Shown here: positions 1-12,282 of the stretch, in pieces
Layout: the number at the start of each line of letters is the position of its first letter
Position numbering within the stretch: the first letter of the stretch is position 1
Assembly: GCF_034190915.1 (NCBI RefSeq)
Contig: NW_026947701.1
Coordinates: 248,001 to 312,000 of the forward strand
Source of the DNA: Cavia porcellus
Lineage: Eukaryota; Chordata; Mammalia; Rodentia; Caviidae
DNA: 64,000 nt
Direction of reading: 5' to 3'
Made by a program: the position numbers and the translations under genes
The notes under the pieces: model-generated
What the model was told of the DNA's origin: nothing
What the model saw: only the letters and a program-made list of their open reading frames with translations
Databases searched by the model: none

Positions 1-544
1 CGGTGCTTTTCTCCATCCTACATTGCCACTCACTGCCTATCCTAATTCAGACCTTCCGATTGACACCACCCCGTGATGTTTTTCTCACTCCTACTAGTGA
101 ACGTAATGTAACACACACCCATACAATGCGCACCACCCCGTGATGTTTTTCTCACTCGTACTAGTGAATGTAAGGTAACACACACCCATACAATGCGCAC
201 CACCCCGTGATGTTTTTCTCACTCCTACTAGTGTATGTAATGTAACACCCACCCATAAAATGCGCACCACCCCACGATGTTTTTCAGAAACCTATCCTAC
301 ATTGCCACTGCATGTTCCCTGACCTCCCCATGCTGACCACCCCGCGGTGCTTTTCTCCATCCTACATTGCCACTCACTGCCTATACTAATTCAGACCCTC
401 CGATTCACACCACCCCGTGATGTTTTTCTCACTCCTACTAGTGAATGTAATGTAACACACACCCATACAATGCGCACCACCCCTTGATGCTTTTCAGAAA
501 CCTATCCTACATTGCCACTGCATGTTCCCTGACCTCCCCATGGT
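1..544. repeat. Tail of a higher-order repeat cut by the window edge
   Basis: The window opens inside a C monomer (its position 11), followed by a 3-A block and a 1-A block. The B monomer at 475-544 has the TTGATGCTTTTCAG variant that precedes the GGTCACC marker C in most HOR copies, so this is the end of the preceding copy. Confidence 0.85.
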
Positions 545-1709
545 CACCACACCGCGGTGCTTTTCTCCATCCTACATTGCCACTCACTGCCTGTCCTAAT
601 TCACACCCTCCGATTCACACCACCCTGTGATGTTTTTCTCACTCCTACTAGTGAATGTAATGTAACACACACCCATACAATGTGCAGCACCCCGTGATGT
701 TTTTCTCACTCCTACTAGTGAATGTAATGTAACACACACCCATACAATGCGCACCACCCCGTGATGTTTTTCTCACTCCTACTAGTGAACGTAATGTAAC
801 ACACACCCATACAATGCGCACAACCCCGTGATGTTTTTCTCACTCCTAGTAGTGAATGTAATGTAACACACACCCATACAATGCGCACCACCCCGTGATG
901 TTTTTCTCACTCCTACTATTGAATGTAATGTAACACACACCCATACAATGCACACCACCCCGCGATGTTTTTCAGAAACCTATCGTACATTGAAACTGCA
1001 TGTTCCCTGACCTCCCCATGCTGACCACCCTGCGGTGCTTTTCTCCATCCTACATTGCCACTCACTGCCTATCCTAATTCAGACCCTCCGATTCACACCA
1101 CCCCGTGATGTTTTTCTCAATCCTACTAGTGAATGTAATGTAACACACACCCATACAATGCGCACCACCCCGTGATGTTTTTCTCACTCCTACTAGTGAA
1201 TGTAATGTAACACACTCTCATACAATGCGCACCACCCCCGATGCTTTTCAGAAACCTATCTTACATTGCCACTGCATGTTCCCTGACCTCCCCATGCTGA
1301 CCACCCCGCGGTGTTTTTCTCCATCCTAGAAGGCCATTCACTGCCTATCCTAATTCAGACACTCCGATTCACACAACCCCGTGATGTTTTTCTCACTCCT
1401 ACTAGTGAATGTAATGTAACACACACCCATACAATGCGCACCACCCCGTGATGTTTTTCTCACTCCTACTAGTGAATGTAATGTAACACACACACATACA
1501 ATGCGCACCACCCCGTGATGTTTTTCTCACTCCTACTAGTGAATGTAAGGTAACACACACCCATACAATGCGCACCACCCCGTGATGTTTTTCTCACTCC
1601 TACTAGTGAATGTAATGTAACACACACCCATACAATGCGCACCACGCTGCGATGTTTTTCAGAATCCTATCCTAGATTGCCACAGCATGTTCCCTGACCT
1701 CCCCATGCT

Positions 1710-4135
1710 GACCACCCCGCGGTGCTTTTCTCCATCCTACATTGCCACTCACGGCCTATCCTAATTCAGACCCTCCGATTCACACCACCCCGTGATGTTT
1801 TTCTCACTCCTACTAGTGAATGTAATGTAACACACACCCATACAATGCACACCACCCCGCGATGTTTTTCAGAAACCTATCGTACATTGAAACTGCATGT
1901 TCCCTGACCTCCCCATGCTGACCACCCTGCGGTGCTTTTCTCCATCCTACATTGCCACTCACTGCCTATCCTAATTCAGACCCTCCGATTCACACCACCC
2001 CGTGATGTTTTTCTCAATCCTACTAGTGAATGTAATGTAACACACACCCATACAATGCGCACCACCCCGTGATGTTTTTCTCACTCCTACTATTGAATGT
2101 AATGTAACACACACCCATACAATGCACACCACCCCGCGATGATTTTCAGAAACCTATCGTACATTGAATCTGCATGTTCCCTGCCCTCCCCATGCTGACC
2201 ACCCTGCGGTGCTTTTCTCCATCCTACATTGCCACTCACTGCCTATCCTAATTCAGACCCTCCGATTCACACCACCCCGTGATGTTTTTCTCAATCCTAC
2301 TAGTGAATGTAATGTAACACACACCCATACAATGCGCACCACCCCGTGATGTTTTTCTCACTCCTACTAGTGAATGTAATGTAACATACACCCATACAAT
2401 GCGCACCAACCCGCGATGTTTTTCAGAAACCTATCCTAGATTCCCACTGCATGTTCCCTGACCTCCCCATGCTGACCACCCCGCGGTGCTTTTCTCCATC
2501 CTACATTGCCACTCATTGCCTATCCTAATTCAGACCCTCCGATTCACACCACCCCGTGATGTTTTTCTCACTCCTACTAGTGAATGTAATGTAACACACA
2601 CCCATGCAATGCGCACCACCCCGTGATGTTTTTCTCACTCCTACTAGTGAATGTAATGTAACACACACCCATACAATGCGCACCACCCCGTGATGTTTTT
2701 CTCACTCCTACTAGTGAATGTAATGTAACACACACCCATACAATGCGCACCACCCCTCGATGTTTTTCAGAAACCTATCCTAGATTGCCACTGCATGTTC
2801 CCTGACCTCCCCATGCTGACCACCCCGCGGTGCTTTTCTCCATCCTACATTGCCACTCACTGCCAATCCTAATTCAGACCCTCCGATTCACACCACCCCG
2901 TGATGTTTTTCTCACTCCTACTAGTGAATGTAATGTAACACACACCCATGCAATGCGCACCACCCCGTGATGTTTTTCAGAAAACTATCCTGCATTGCCA
3001 CTGCATGTTCCCTGACTTCCCCATGCTGACCACCCCGCGGTGCTTTTCTCCTTCCTACATTGCCACTCACTGCATATCTTATTTCAGACCCTCCAATTCA
3101 CACCACCCCGTGATGTTTTTCTCACTCCTACTAGTGAATGTAATGTAACACACACCCATACAATGCGCACCACCCCGCGATGTTTTTCAGAAACCTATCC
3201 TAGATTGCCACTGCATGTTCCCTGACCTCCCCATGCTGACCACCCCGCGGTGCTTTTCTCCATCCTACATTGCCACTCACTGCCTATCCTAATACAGACC
3301 CTCCGATTCACACCACCGTGTGATGTTTTTCTCACTCCTACTAGTGAATGTAATGTAACACACACCCATACAATGAGCACGACCCCGTGATGTTTTTCTC
3401 ACTCCTACAAGTGAATGTAATGTAACACACACCCATACAATGCGCACCACCCCGCGATGTTTTTCAGAAACCTATCCTACATTGCCACTGCATGTTCCCT
3501 GACCACCCCATGCTGACCACCCCGCGGTGCTTTTCTCCATCCTACATTGCCACTCACTGCCTATCCTAATCCAGACCCTCCGATTCACACCACCCCGTGA
3601 TGTTTTTCTCACCCCTACTAGTGAATGTAATGTAACAGACACCCATACAATGCGCACCACCCCGTAATGATTTTCTCATTCCTACTAGTGAATGTAATGT
3701 AACACACACCCAAACAATGCGCACCACCCCGTGATGTTTTTCTTACTCCTAGTAGTGAATGTAATGTAACACACACCCATACAATGCACACCACCCCGCG
3801 ATATTCTTCAGAAACCTATCCTACATTGCCACTGCATGTTCCCTGACCTCCCCATGCTGACCACACCGCGGTGCTTTTCTCCATTCTACATTCCCACTAA
3901 CTGCCTATCCTAATTCAGACCCTCCGATTCACACCACCCCTTGATGTTTTTCTCGCACCTACTAGTGAATATAATGTAACACACACCCATACAATGCGCA
4001 CAACCCCGTGATGTTTTTCTCACTCCTACTAGTGAATTTAATGTAACACACACCCATACAATGCGCACCACCCCGCGATGTTTTTCAGAAACTTATCCTA
4101 CATTACCACTGCATTTTCCCTGACCTCCCCATGCT
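1710..4135. repeat. Core module copy 1 (2,426 bp; 1-2-2-3-1-1-2-3-2)
   Basis: This nine-block order recurs at 4614, 9857, 18684, 28896 and 39451 with the same monomer variants: a B with CAGAAAACT, a C with GCATATCTTATTTCAG, a C with CCTAATACAG and a C with CCTAATCCAG in fixed order. In this copy it is followed by a 5-A block, and the 2,904 bp whole is then duplicated immediately to the right. Confidence 0.85.
2614..2680 (+). repeat. Exemplar A monomer (67 bp)
   Basis: This is a consensus-like A monomer. It starts CACCACCCCGTGATG, has a T5 run, then TCACT-CCTACT-AGTGA (a 5 bp inverted repeat with a 6 bp spacer, containing the SpeI site ACTAGT), then GTAATGTAACACACACCC and an end at CAATGCG. 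It carries TGA and TAA stops on the plus strand in the GTGAATGTAATGTAA stretch. A is the only monomer that forms runs. Variants at the CACACACCC segment (CACACAACC, CACCCACCC, CACTCTCAT, CAGACACCC, CATACACCC) mark individual positions within a higher-order repeat and are inherited between copies. Confidence 0.95.
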
Positions 4136-4208
4136 GACCACCCCGCGGTGCTTTTCTCCATCCTACATTGCCACTCACTGCCTATCCTAATTCAGACCCT
4201 CCGATTCA
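4136..4208 (+). repeat. Exemplar C monomer (73 bp)
   Basis: This is a consensus-like C monomer: GACCACCCCGCGGTGC, then TTTTCTCCATCCTACATTG, CCACTCACTGCC, and an end at CTCCGATTCA. It holds one SacII site (CCGCGG), which makes SacII a once-per-block cutter where the site is intact. CpG-transition variants such as CCCTGCGGTGC and CCGCGATGC remove the site in some copies. C is always preceded by B and followed by at least one A. Confidence 0.93.
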
Positions 4209-4613
4209 CACCACCCCGTGATGTTTTTCTCACTCCTACTAGTGAATGTAATGTAACACACAACCATACAATGCGCACCACCCCGTGATGTTTTTCTCAC
4301 TCGTATTAGGGAATGTAATGTAACACACACCCATACAATGCGCACCGCCACGTGATGATTTTCTCACTCCTACTAGTGAATGTAATGTAACACACACCCA
4401 TATAATGCGCACCACCCCGTGATGTTTTTCTCACTCCTACTAATGAATGTAATGTAAAACACACCCATACAATGCGCACCACCCCGTGATGTTTTTCTTA
4501 CTCCTACTAGTGAATGTAATGTAACACACACCCATACAATGCGCACCACCCTGCGATGTTTTTCAGAATCCTATCCTAGATTGCCACTGCATGTTCCCTG
4601 ACCTCCCCATGCT

Positions 4614-7037
4614 GACCACCCCGCGGTGCTTTTCTCCATCCTACATGGCCACTCACGGCCTATCCTAATTCAGACCCTCCGATTCACACCACCCCGTGAT
4701 GTTTTTCTCAATCCTACTAGTGAATGTAATGTAACACACACCCATACAATGCACACCACCCCGCGATGTTTTTCAGAAACCTATCGTACATTGAAACTGC
4801 ATGTTCCCTGACCTCCCCATGCTGACCACCCTGCGGTGCTTTTCTCCATCCTACATTGCCACTCACTGCCTATCCTAATTCAGACCCTCCGATTCACACC
4901 ACCCCGTGATGTTTTTCTCAATCCTACTAGTGAATGTAATGTAACACACACCCATACAATGCGCACAACCCCGTGATGTTTTTCTCACTCCTACTATTGA
5001 ATGTAATGTAACACACACCCATACAATGCACACCACCCCGCGATGTTTTTCAGAAACCTATCGTACATTGAATCTGCATGTTCCCTGCCCTCCCCATGCT
5101 GACCACCCTGCGGTGCTTTTCTCCATCCTACATTGCCACTCACTGCCTATCCTAATTCAGACCCTCCGATTCACACCACCCCGTGATGTTTTTCTCAATC
5201 CTACTAGTGAATGTAATGTAACACACCCATACAATGCGCACCACCCCGTGATGTTTTTCTCACTCCTACTAGTGAATGTAATGTAACATACACCCATACA
5301 ATGCGCACCACCCCGCGATGTTTTTCAGAAACCTATCCTAGATTCCCACTGCATGTTCCCTGACCTCCCCATGCTGACCACCCCGCGGTGCTTTTCTCCA
5401 TCCTACATTGCCACTCATTGCCTATCCTAATTCAGACCCTCCGATTCACACCACCCCGTGATGTTTTTCTCACTCCTACTAGTGAATGTAATGTAACACA
5501 CACCCATGCAATGCGCACCACCCCGTGATGTTTTTCTCACTCCTACTAGTGAATGTAATGTAACACACACCCATACAATGCGCACCACCCCGTGATGTTT
5601 TTCTCACTCCTACTAGTGAATGTAATGTAACACACACCCATACAATGCGCACCACCCCGCGATGTTTTTCAGAAACCTATCCTAGATTGCCACTGCATGT
5701 TCCCTGACCTCCCCATGCTGACCACCCCGCGGTGTTTTTCTCCATCCTACATTGCCACTCACTGCCAATCCTAATTCAGACCCTCCGATTCACACCACCC
5801 CGTGATGTTTTTCTCACTCCTACTAGTGAATGTAATGTAACACACACCCATGCAATGCGCACCACCCCGTGATGTTTTTCAGAAAACTATCCTGCATTGC
5901 CACTGCATGATCCCTGACTTCCCCATGCTGACCACCCCGCGGTGCTTTTCTCCTTCCTACATTGCCACTCACTGCATATCTTATTTCAGACCCTCCAATT
6001 CACACCACCCCGTAATGTTTTTCTCACTCCTACTAGTGAATGTAATGTAACACACACCCATACAATGCGCACCACCCCGCGATGTTTTTCAGAAACCTAT
6101 CCTAGATTGCCACTGCATGTTCCCTGACCTCCCCATGCTGACCACCCCGCGGTGCTTTTCTCCATCCTACATTGCCACTCACTGCCTATCCTAATACAGA
6201 CCCTCCTATTCACACCACCGCGTGATGTTTTTCTCACTCCTACTAGTGAATGTAATGTAACACACACCCATACAATGCGCACCACCCCGTGATGTTTTTC
6301 TCACTCCTACAAGTGAATGTAATGTAACACACACCCATACAATGCGCACCACCCCGCGATGTTTTTCAGAAACCTATCCTACATTGCCACTGCATGTTCC
6401 CTGACCACCCCATGCTGACCACCCCGCGGTGCTTTTCTCCATCCTACATTGCCACTCACTGCCTATCCTAATCCAGACCCTCCGATTCACACCACCCCGT
6501 GATGTTTTTCTCACCCCTACTAGTGAATGTAATGTAACAGACACCCATACAATGCGCACCACCCCGTGATGATTTTCTCATTCCTACTAGTGAATGTAAT
6601 GTAACACACACCCAAACAATGCGCACCACCCCGTGATGTTTTTCTCACTCCTAGTAGTGAATGTAATGTAACACACACCCATACAATGCACACCACCCCG
6701 CGATATTCTTCAGAAACCTATCCTACATTGCCACTGCATGTTCCCTGACCTCCCCATGCTGACCACACCGCGGTGCTTTTCTCCATTCTACATTCCCACT
6801 AACTGCCTATCCTAATTCAGACCCTCCGATTCACACCACCCCTTGATGTTTTTCTCGCACCTACTAGTGAATATAATGTAACACACACCCATACAATGCG
6901 CACAACCCCGTGATGTTTTTCTCACTCCTACTAGTGAATTTAATGTAACACACACCCATACAATGCGCACCACCCCGAGATGTTTTTCAGAAACTTATCC
7001 TACATTACCACTGCATTTTCCCTGACCTCCCCATGCT
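4614..7037. repeat. Core module copy 2 (2,424 bp), tandem duplicate of copy 1
   Basis: Same nine blocks as 1710-4135, offset 2,904 bp at the start. One A is 65 bp because a CA dinucleotide is missing near 5221. Private substitutions include CATGATCCCTG near 5908 and CCCGTAATG near 6011. Confidence 0.85.
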
Positions 7038-9168
7038 GACCACCCCGCGGTGCTTTTCTCCATCCTACATTGCCACTCACTGCCTATCCTAATTCAGACC
7101 CTCCGATTCACACCACCCCGTGATGTTTTTCTCACTCCTACTAGTGAATGTAATGTAACACACAACCATACAATGCGCACCACCCCGTGATGTTTTTCTC
7201 ACTCGTATTAGGGAATGTAATGTAACACACACCCATACAATGCGCACCGCCCCGTGATGATTTTCTCACTCCTACTAGTGAATGTAATGTAACACACACC
7301 CATATAATGCGCACCACCCCGTGATGTTTTTCTCACTCCTACTAATGAATGTAATGTAAAACACACCCATACAATGCGCACCACCCCGCGATATTTTTCA
7401 GAAACCTATCCTACATTTCCACTGCATGTTCCCTGACCTCCCCATGCTGACCACCCCGCGGTGCTTTTCTCCATCCTACATTGCCACTCACTGCCTATCC
7501 TAATTCAGACCTTCCGATTGACACCACCCCGTGATGTTTTTCTCACTCCTACTAGAGAACGTAATGTAACACACACCCATACAATGCGCACCACCCCGTG
7601 ATGTTTTTCTCACTCGTACTAGTGAATGTAAGGTAACACACACCCATACAATGCGCACCACCCCGTGATGTTTTTCTCACTCCTACTAGTGTATGTAATG
7701 TAACACCCACCCATACAATGCGCACCACCCCACGATGTTTTTCAGAAACCTATCCTACATTGCCACTGCATGTTCCCTGACCTCCCCATGCTGACCACCC
7801 CGCGGTGCTTTTCTCCATCCTACATTGCCACTCACTGCCTATCCTAATCCAGACCCTCCGATTCACACCACCCCGTGATGTTTTTCTCACCCCTACTAGT
7901 GAATGTAATGTAACAGACACCCATACAATGCGCACCACCCCGTGATGATTTTCTCATTCCTACTAGTGAATGTAATGTAACACACACCCAAACAATGCGC
8001 ACCACCCCGTGATGTTTTTCTCACTCCTAGTAGTGAATGTAATGTAACACACACCCATACAATGCACACCACCCCGCGATATTCTTCAGAAACCTATCCT
8101 ACATTGCCACTGCATGTTCCCTGACCTCCCCATGCTGACCACACCGCGGTGCTTTTCTCCATTCTACATTCCCACTAAATGCCTATCCTAATTCAGACCC
8201 TCCGATTCACACCACCCCTTGATGTTTTTCTCGCACCTACTAGTGAATATAATGTAACACACACCCATACAATGCGCACAACCCCGTGATGTTTTTCTCA
8301 CTCCTACTAGTGAATTTAATGTAACACACACCCATACAATGCGCACCACCCCGCGATGTTTTTCAGAAACCTATCCTACATTACCACTGCATTTTCCCTG
8401 ACCTCCCCATGCTGACCACCCCGCGGTGCTTTTCTCCATCCTACATTGCCACTCACTGCCTATCCTAATTCAGACCCTCCGATTCACACCACCCCGTGAT
8501 GTTTTTCTCACTCCTACTAGTGAATGTAATGTAACACACAACCATACAATGCGCACCACCCCGTGATGTTTTTCTCACTCGTATTAGGGAATGTAATGTA
8601 ACACACACCCATACAATGCGCACCGCCCCGTGATGATTTTCTCACTCCTACTAGTGAATGTAATGTAACACACACCCATATAATGCGCACCACCCCGTGA
8701 TGTTTTTCTCACTCCTACTAATGAATGTAATGTAAAACACACCCATACAATGCGCACCACCCCGCGATGTTTTTCAGAAACCTATCCTACATTTCCACTG
8801 CATGTTCCCTGACCTCCCCATGCTGACCACCCCGCGGTGCTTTTCTCCATCCTACATTGCCACTCACTGCCTATCCTAATTCAGACCTTCCGATTGACAC
8901 CACCCCGTGATGTTTTTCTCACTCCTACTAGAGAACGTAATGTAACACACACCCATACAATGCGCACCACCCCGTGATGTTTTTCTCACTCGTACTAGTG
9001 AATGTAAGGTAACACACACCCATACAATGCGCACCACCCCGTGATGTTTTTCTCACTCCTACTAGTGTATGTAATGTAACACCCACCCATACAATGCGCA
9101 CCACCCCACGATGTTTTTCAGAAACCTATCCTACATTGCCACTGCATGTTCCCTGACCTCCCCATGCT
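6417..9168. repeat. Two tandem copies of the 1,376 bp four-block module (3-2-4-3)
   Basis: Copies at 6417-7792 and 7793-9168 have equal length and the same internal variants: GATATTCTTCAG B, CACACAACC A, GTATTAGGG A, ATATAATGCG A, and a CTAGAGAAC A after a C with CTTCCGATTG. Confidence 0.85.
7723..7792 (+). repeat. Exemplar B monomer (70 bp)
   Basis: B shares the first ~20 bp with A, then switches to CAGAAACCTATCCTACATTG and ends CCCCATGCT. It contains GCATG and CATGC arms 15 bp apart, a second short inverted repeat. This copy has CCCACGATG where most B monomers have CCCGCGATG, a transition at a CpG. The CCTACATTGCCACT segment is shared with C, so B and C look like sister types derived from a common ~70 bp ancestor. 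B is followed by C in all 208 complete cases. Confidence 0.93.
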
Positions 9169-9856
9169 GACCACCCCGCGGTGCTTTTCTCCATCCTACA
9201 TTGCCACTCACTGCCTATACTAATTCAGACCCTCCGATTCACACCACCCCGTGATGTTTTTCTCACTCCTACTAGTGAATGTAATGTAACACACACCCAT
9301 ACAATGCGCACCACCCCTTGATGCTTTTCAGAAACCTATCCTACATTGCCACTGCATGTTCCCTGACCTCCCCATGGTCACCACACCGCGGTGCTTTTCT
9401 CCATCCTACATTGCCACTCACTGCCTGTCCTAATTCACACCCTCCGATTCACACCACCCTGTGATGTTTTTCTCACTCCTACTAGTGAATGTAATGTAAC
9501 ACACACCCATACAATGTGCAGCACCCCGTGATGTTTTTCTCACTCCTACTAGTGAATGTAATGTAACACACACCCATACAATGCGCACCACCCCGTGATA
9601 TTTTTCTCACTCCTACTAGTGAACGTAATGTAACACACACCCATACAATGTGCACAACCCCGTGATGTTTTTCTCACTCCTACTAGTGAATGTAATGTAA
9701 CACACACCCATACAATGCGCACCACCCCGTGATGTTTTTCTCACTCCCACTATTGAATGTAATGTAACACACACCCATACAATGCACACCACCCCGCGAT
9801 GTTTTTCAGAAACCTATCGTACATTGAAACTGCATGTTCCCTGACCTCACCATGCT

Positions 9857-12282
9857 GACCACCCTGCGGTGCTTTTCTCCATCCTACATTGCCACTCACT
9901 GCATATCTTATTTCAGACCCTCCGATTCACACCACCCCGTGATGTTTTTCTCAATCCTACTAGTGAATGTAATGTAACACACACCCATACAATGCACACC
10001 ACCCCGCGATGTTTTTCAGAAACCTATCGTACATTGAAACTGCATGTTCCCTGACCTCCCCATGCTGACCACCCTGCGGTGCTTTTCTCCATCCTACATT
10101 GCCACTCACTGCCTATCCTAATTCAGACCCTCCGATTCACACCACCCCGTGATGTTTTTCTCAATCCTACTAGTGAATGTAATGTAACACACACCCATAC
10201 AATGCGCACAACCCCGTGATGTTTTTCTCACTCCTACTATTGAATGTAATGTAACACACACCCATACAATGCACACCACCCCGCGATGTTTTTCAGAAAC
10301 CTATCGTACATTGAATCTGCATGTTCCCTGCCCTCCCCATGCTGACCACCCTGCGGTGCTTTTCTCCATCCTACATTGCCACTCACTGCCTATCCTAATT
10401 CAGACCCTCCGATTCACACCACCCCGTGATGTTTTTCTCAATCCTACTAGTGAATGTAATGTAACACACACCCATACAATGCGCACCACCCCGTGATGTT
10501 TTTCTCACTCCTACTAGTGAATGTAATGTAACATACACCCATACAATGCGCACCACCCCGCGATGTTTTTCAGAAACCTATCCTAGATTCCCACTGCATG
10601 TTCCCTGACCTCCCCATGCTGACCACCCCGCGGTGCTTTTCTCCATCCTACATTGCCACTCATTGCCTATCCTAATTCAGACCCTCCGATTCACACCACC
10701 CCGTGATGTTTTTCTCACTCCTACTAGTGAATGTAATGTAACACACACCCATGCAATGCGCACCACCCCGTGATGTTTTTCTCACTCCTACTAGTGAATG
10801 TAATGTAACACACACCCATACAATGCGCACCACCCCGTGATGTTTTTCTCACTCCTACTAGTGAATGTAATGTAACACACACCCATACAATGCGCACCAC
10901 CCCGCGATGTTTTTCAGAAACCTATCCTAGATTGCCACTGCATGTTCCCTGACCTCCCCATGCTGACCACCCCGCGGTGTTTTTCTCCATCCTACATTGC
11001 CACTCACTGCCAATCCTAATTCAGACCCTCCGATTCACACCACCCCGTGATGTTTTTCTCACTCCTACTAGTGAATGTAATGTAACACACACCCATGCAA
11101 TGCGCACCACCCCGTGATGTTTTTCAGAAAACTATCCTGCATTGCCACTGCATGTTCCCTGACTTCCCCATGCTGACCACCCCGCGGTGCTTTTCTCCTT
11201 CCTACATTGCCACTCACTGCATATCTTATTTCAGACCCTCCAATTCACACCACCCCGTGATGTTTTTCTCACTCCTACTAGTGAATGTAATGTAACACAC
11301 ACCCATACAATGCGCACCACCCCGCGATGTTTTTCAGAAACCTATCCTAGATTGCCACTGCATGTTCCCTGACCTCCCCATGCTGACCACCCCGCGGTGC
11401 TTTTCTCCATCCTACATTGCCACTCACTGCCTATCCTAATACAGACCCTCCTATTCACACCACCGCGTGATGTTTTTCTCACTCCTACTAGTGAATGTAA
11501 TGTAACACACACCCATACAATGCGCACCACCCCGTGATGTTTTTCTCACTCCTACAAGTGAATGTAATGTAACACACACCCATACAATGCGCACCACCCC
11601 GCGATGTTTTTCAGAAACCTATCCTACATTGCCACTGCATGTTCCCTGACCACCCCATGCTGACCACCCCGCGGTGCTTTTCTCCATCCTACATTGCCAC
11701 TCACTGCCTATCCTACTCCAGACCCTCCGATTCACACCACCCCGTGATGTTTTTCTCACCCCTACTAGTGAATGTAATGTAACAGACACCCATACAATGC
11801 GCACCACCCCGTGATGATTTTCTCATTCCTACTAGTGAATGTAATGTAACACACACCCAAACAATGCGCACCACCCCGTGATGTTTTTCTCACTCCTAGT
11901 AGTGAATGTAATGTAACACACACCCATACAATGCACACCACCCCGCGATATTCTTCAGAAACCTATCCTACATTGCCACTGCATGTTCCCTGACCTCCCC
12001 ATGCTGACCACACCGCGGTGCTTTTCTCCATTCTACATTCCCACTAACTGCCTATCCTAATTCAGACCCTCCGATTCACACCACCCCTTGATGTTTTTCT
12101 CGCACCTACTAGTGAATATAATGTAACACACACCCATACAATGCGCACAACCCCGTGATGTTTTTCTCACTCCTACTAGTGAATTTAATGTAACACACAC
12201 CCATACAATGCGCACCACCCCGCGATGTTTTTCAGAAACTTATCCTACATTACCACTGCATTTTCCCTGACCTCCCCATGCT
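9857..12282. repeat. Core module copy 3 (2,426 bp)
   Basis: Nine-block core in H2. Its first C has the GCATATCTTATTTCAG variant (near 9901), unlike the other copies, and there is a TCCTACTCC substitution near 11711. Confidence 0.83.

Larger units (their letters stand above)
545..9378. repeat. HOR copy H1 (8,834 bp, 29 blocks)
   Basis: Bounded by marker C monomers with CATGGTCACC at 545 and 9379. A-run series: 5-2-4-1-2-2-3-1-1-2-3-2-5-1-2-2-3-1-1-2-3-2-4-3-3-2-4-3-1. It holds two tandem copies of the core module (1710-4135 and 4614-7037) and two tandem copies of the four-block module (6417-9168), so it has grown by internal duplication. Its opening 5-2-4-1-2-2 order lacks the inserted blocks of H3-H5 and is closer to H6. 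Three bases are missing in total: one in the B before 1299 and two near 5221. Confidence 0.85.

Noticed and set aside
4303..4316. Telomere-like TTAGGG in the GTATTAGGG variant of A
   Set aside because: It is a single hexamer inside one A variant, spaced by whole blocks and never in tandem; related copies read TTAGTG.
7792..7801. Nuclear-receptor-like TGACC repeats at the B-C junction (TGACCT, then TGACCA)
   Set aside because: Two half-site-like words 8 bp apart are expected by chance in a repeated monomer, and the spacing is not one I associate with a known receptor site.
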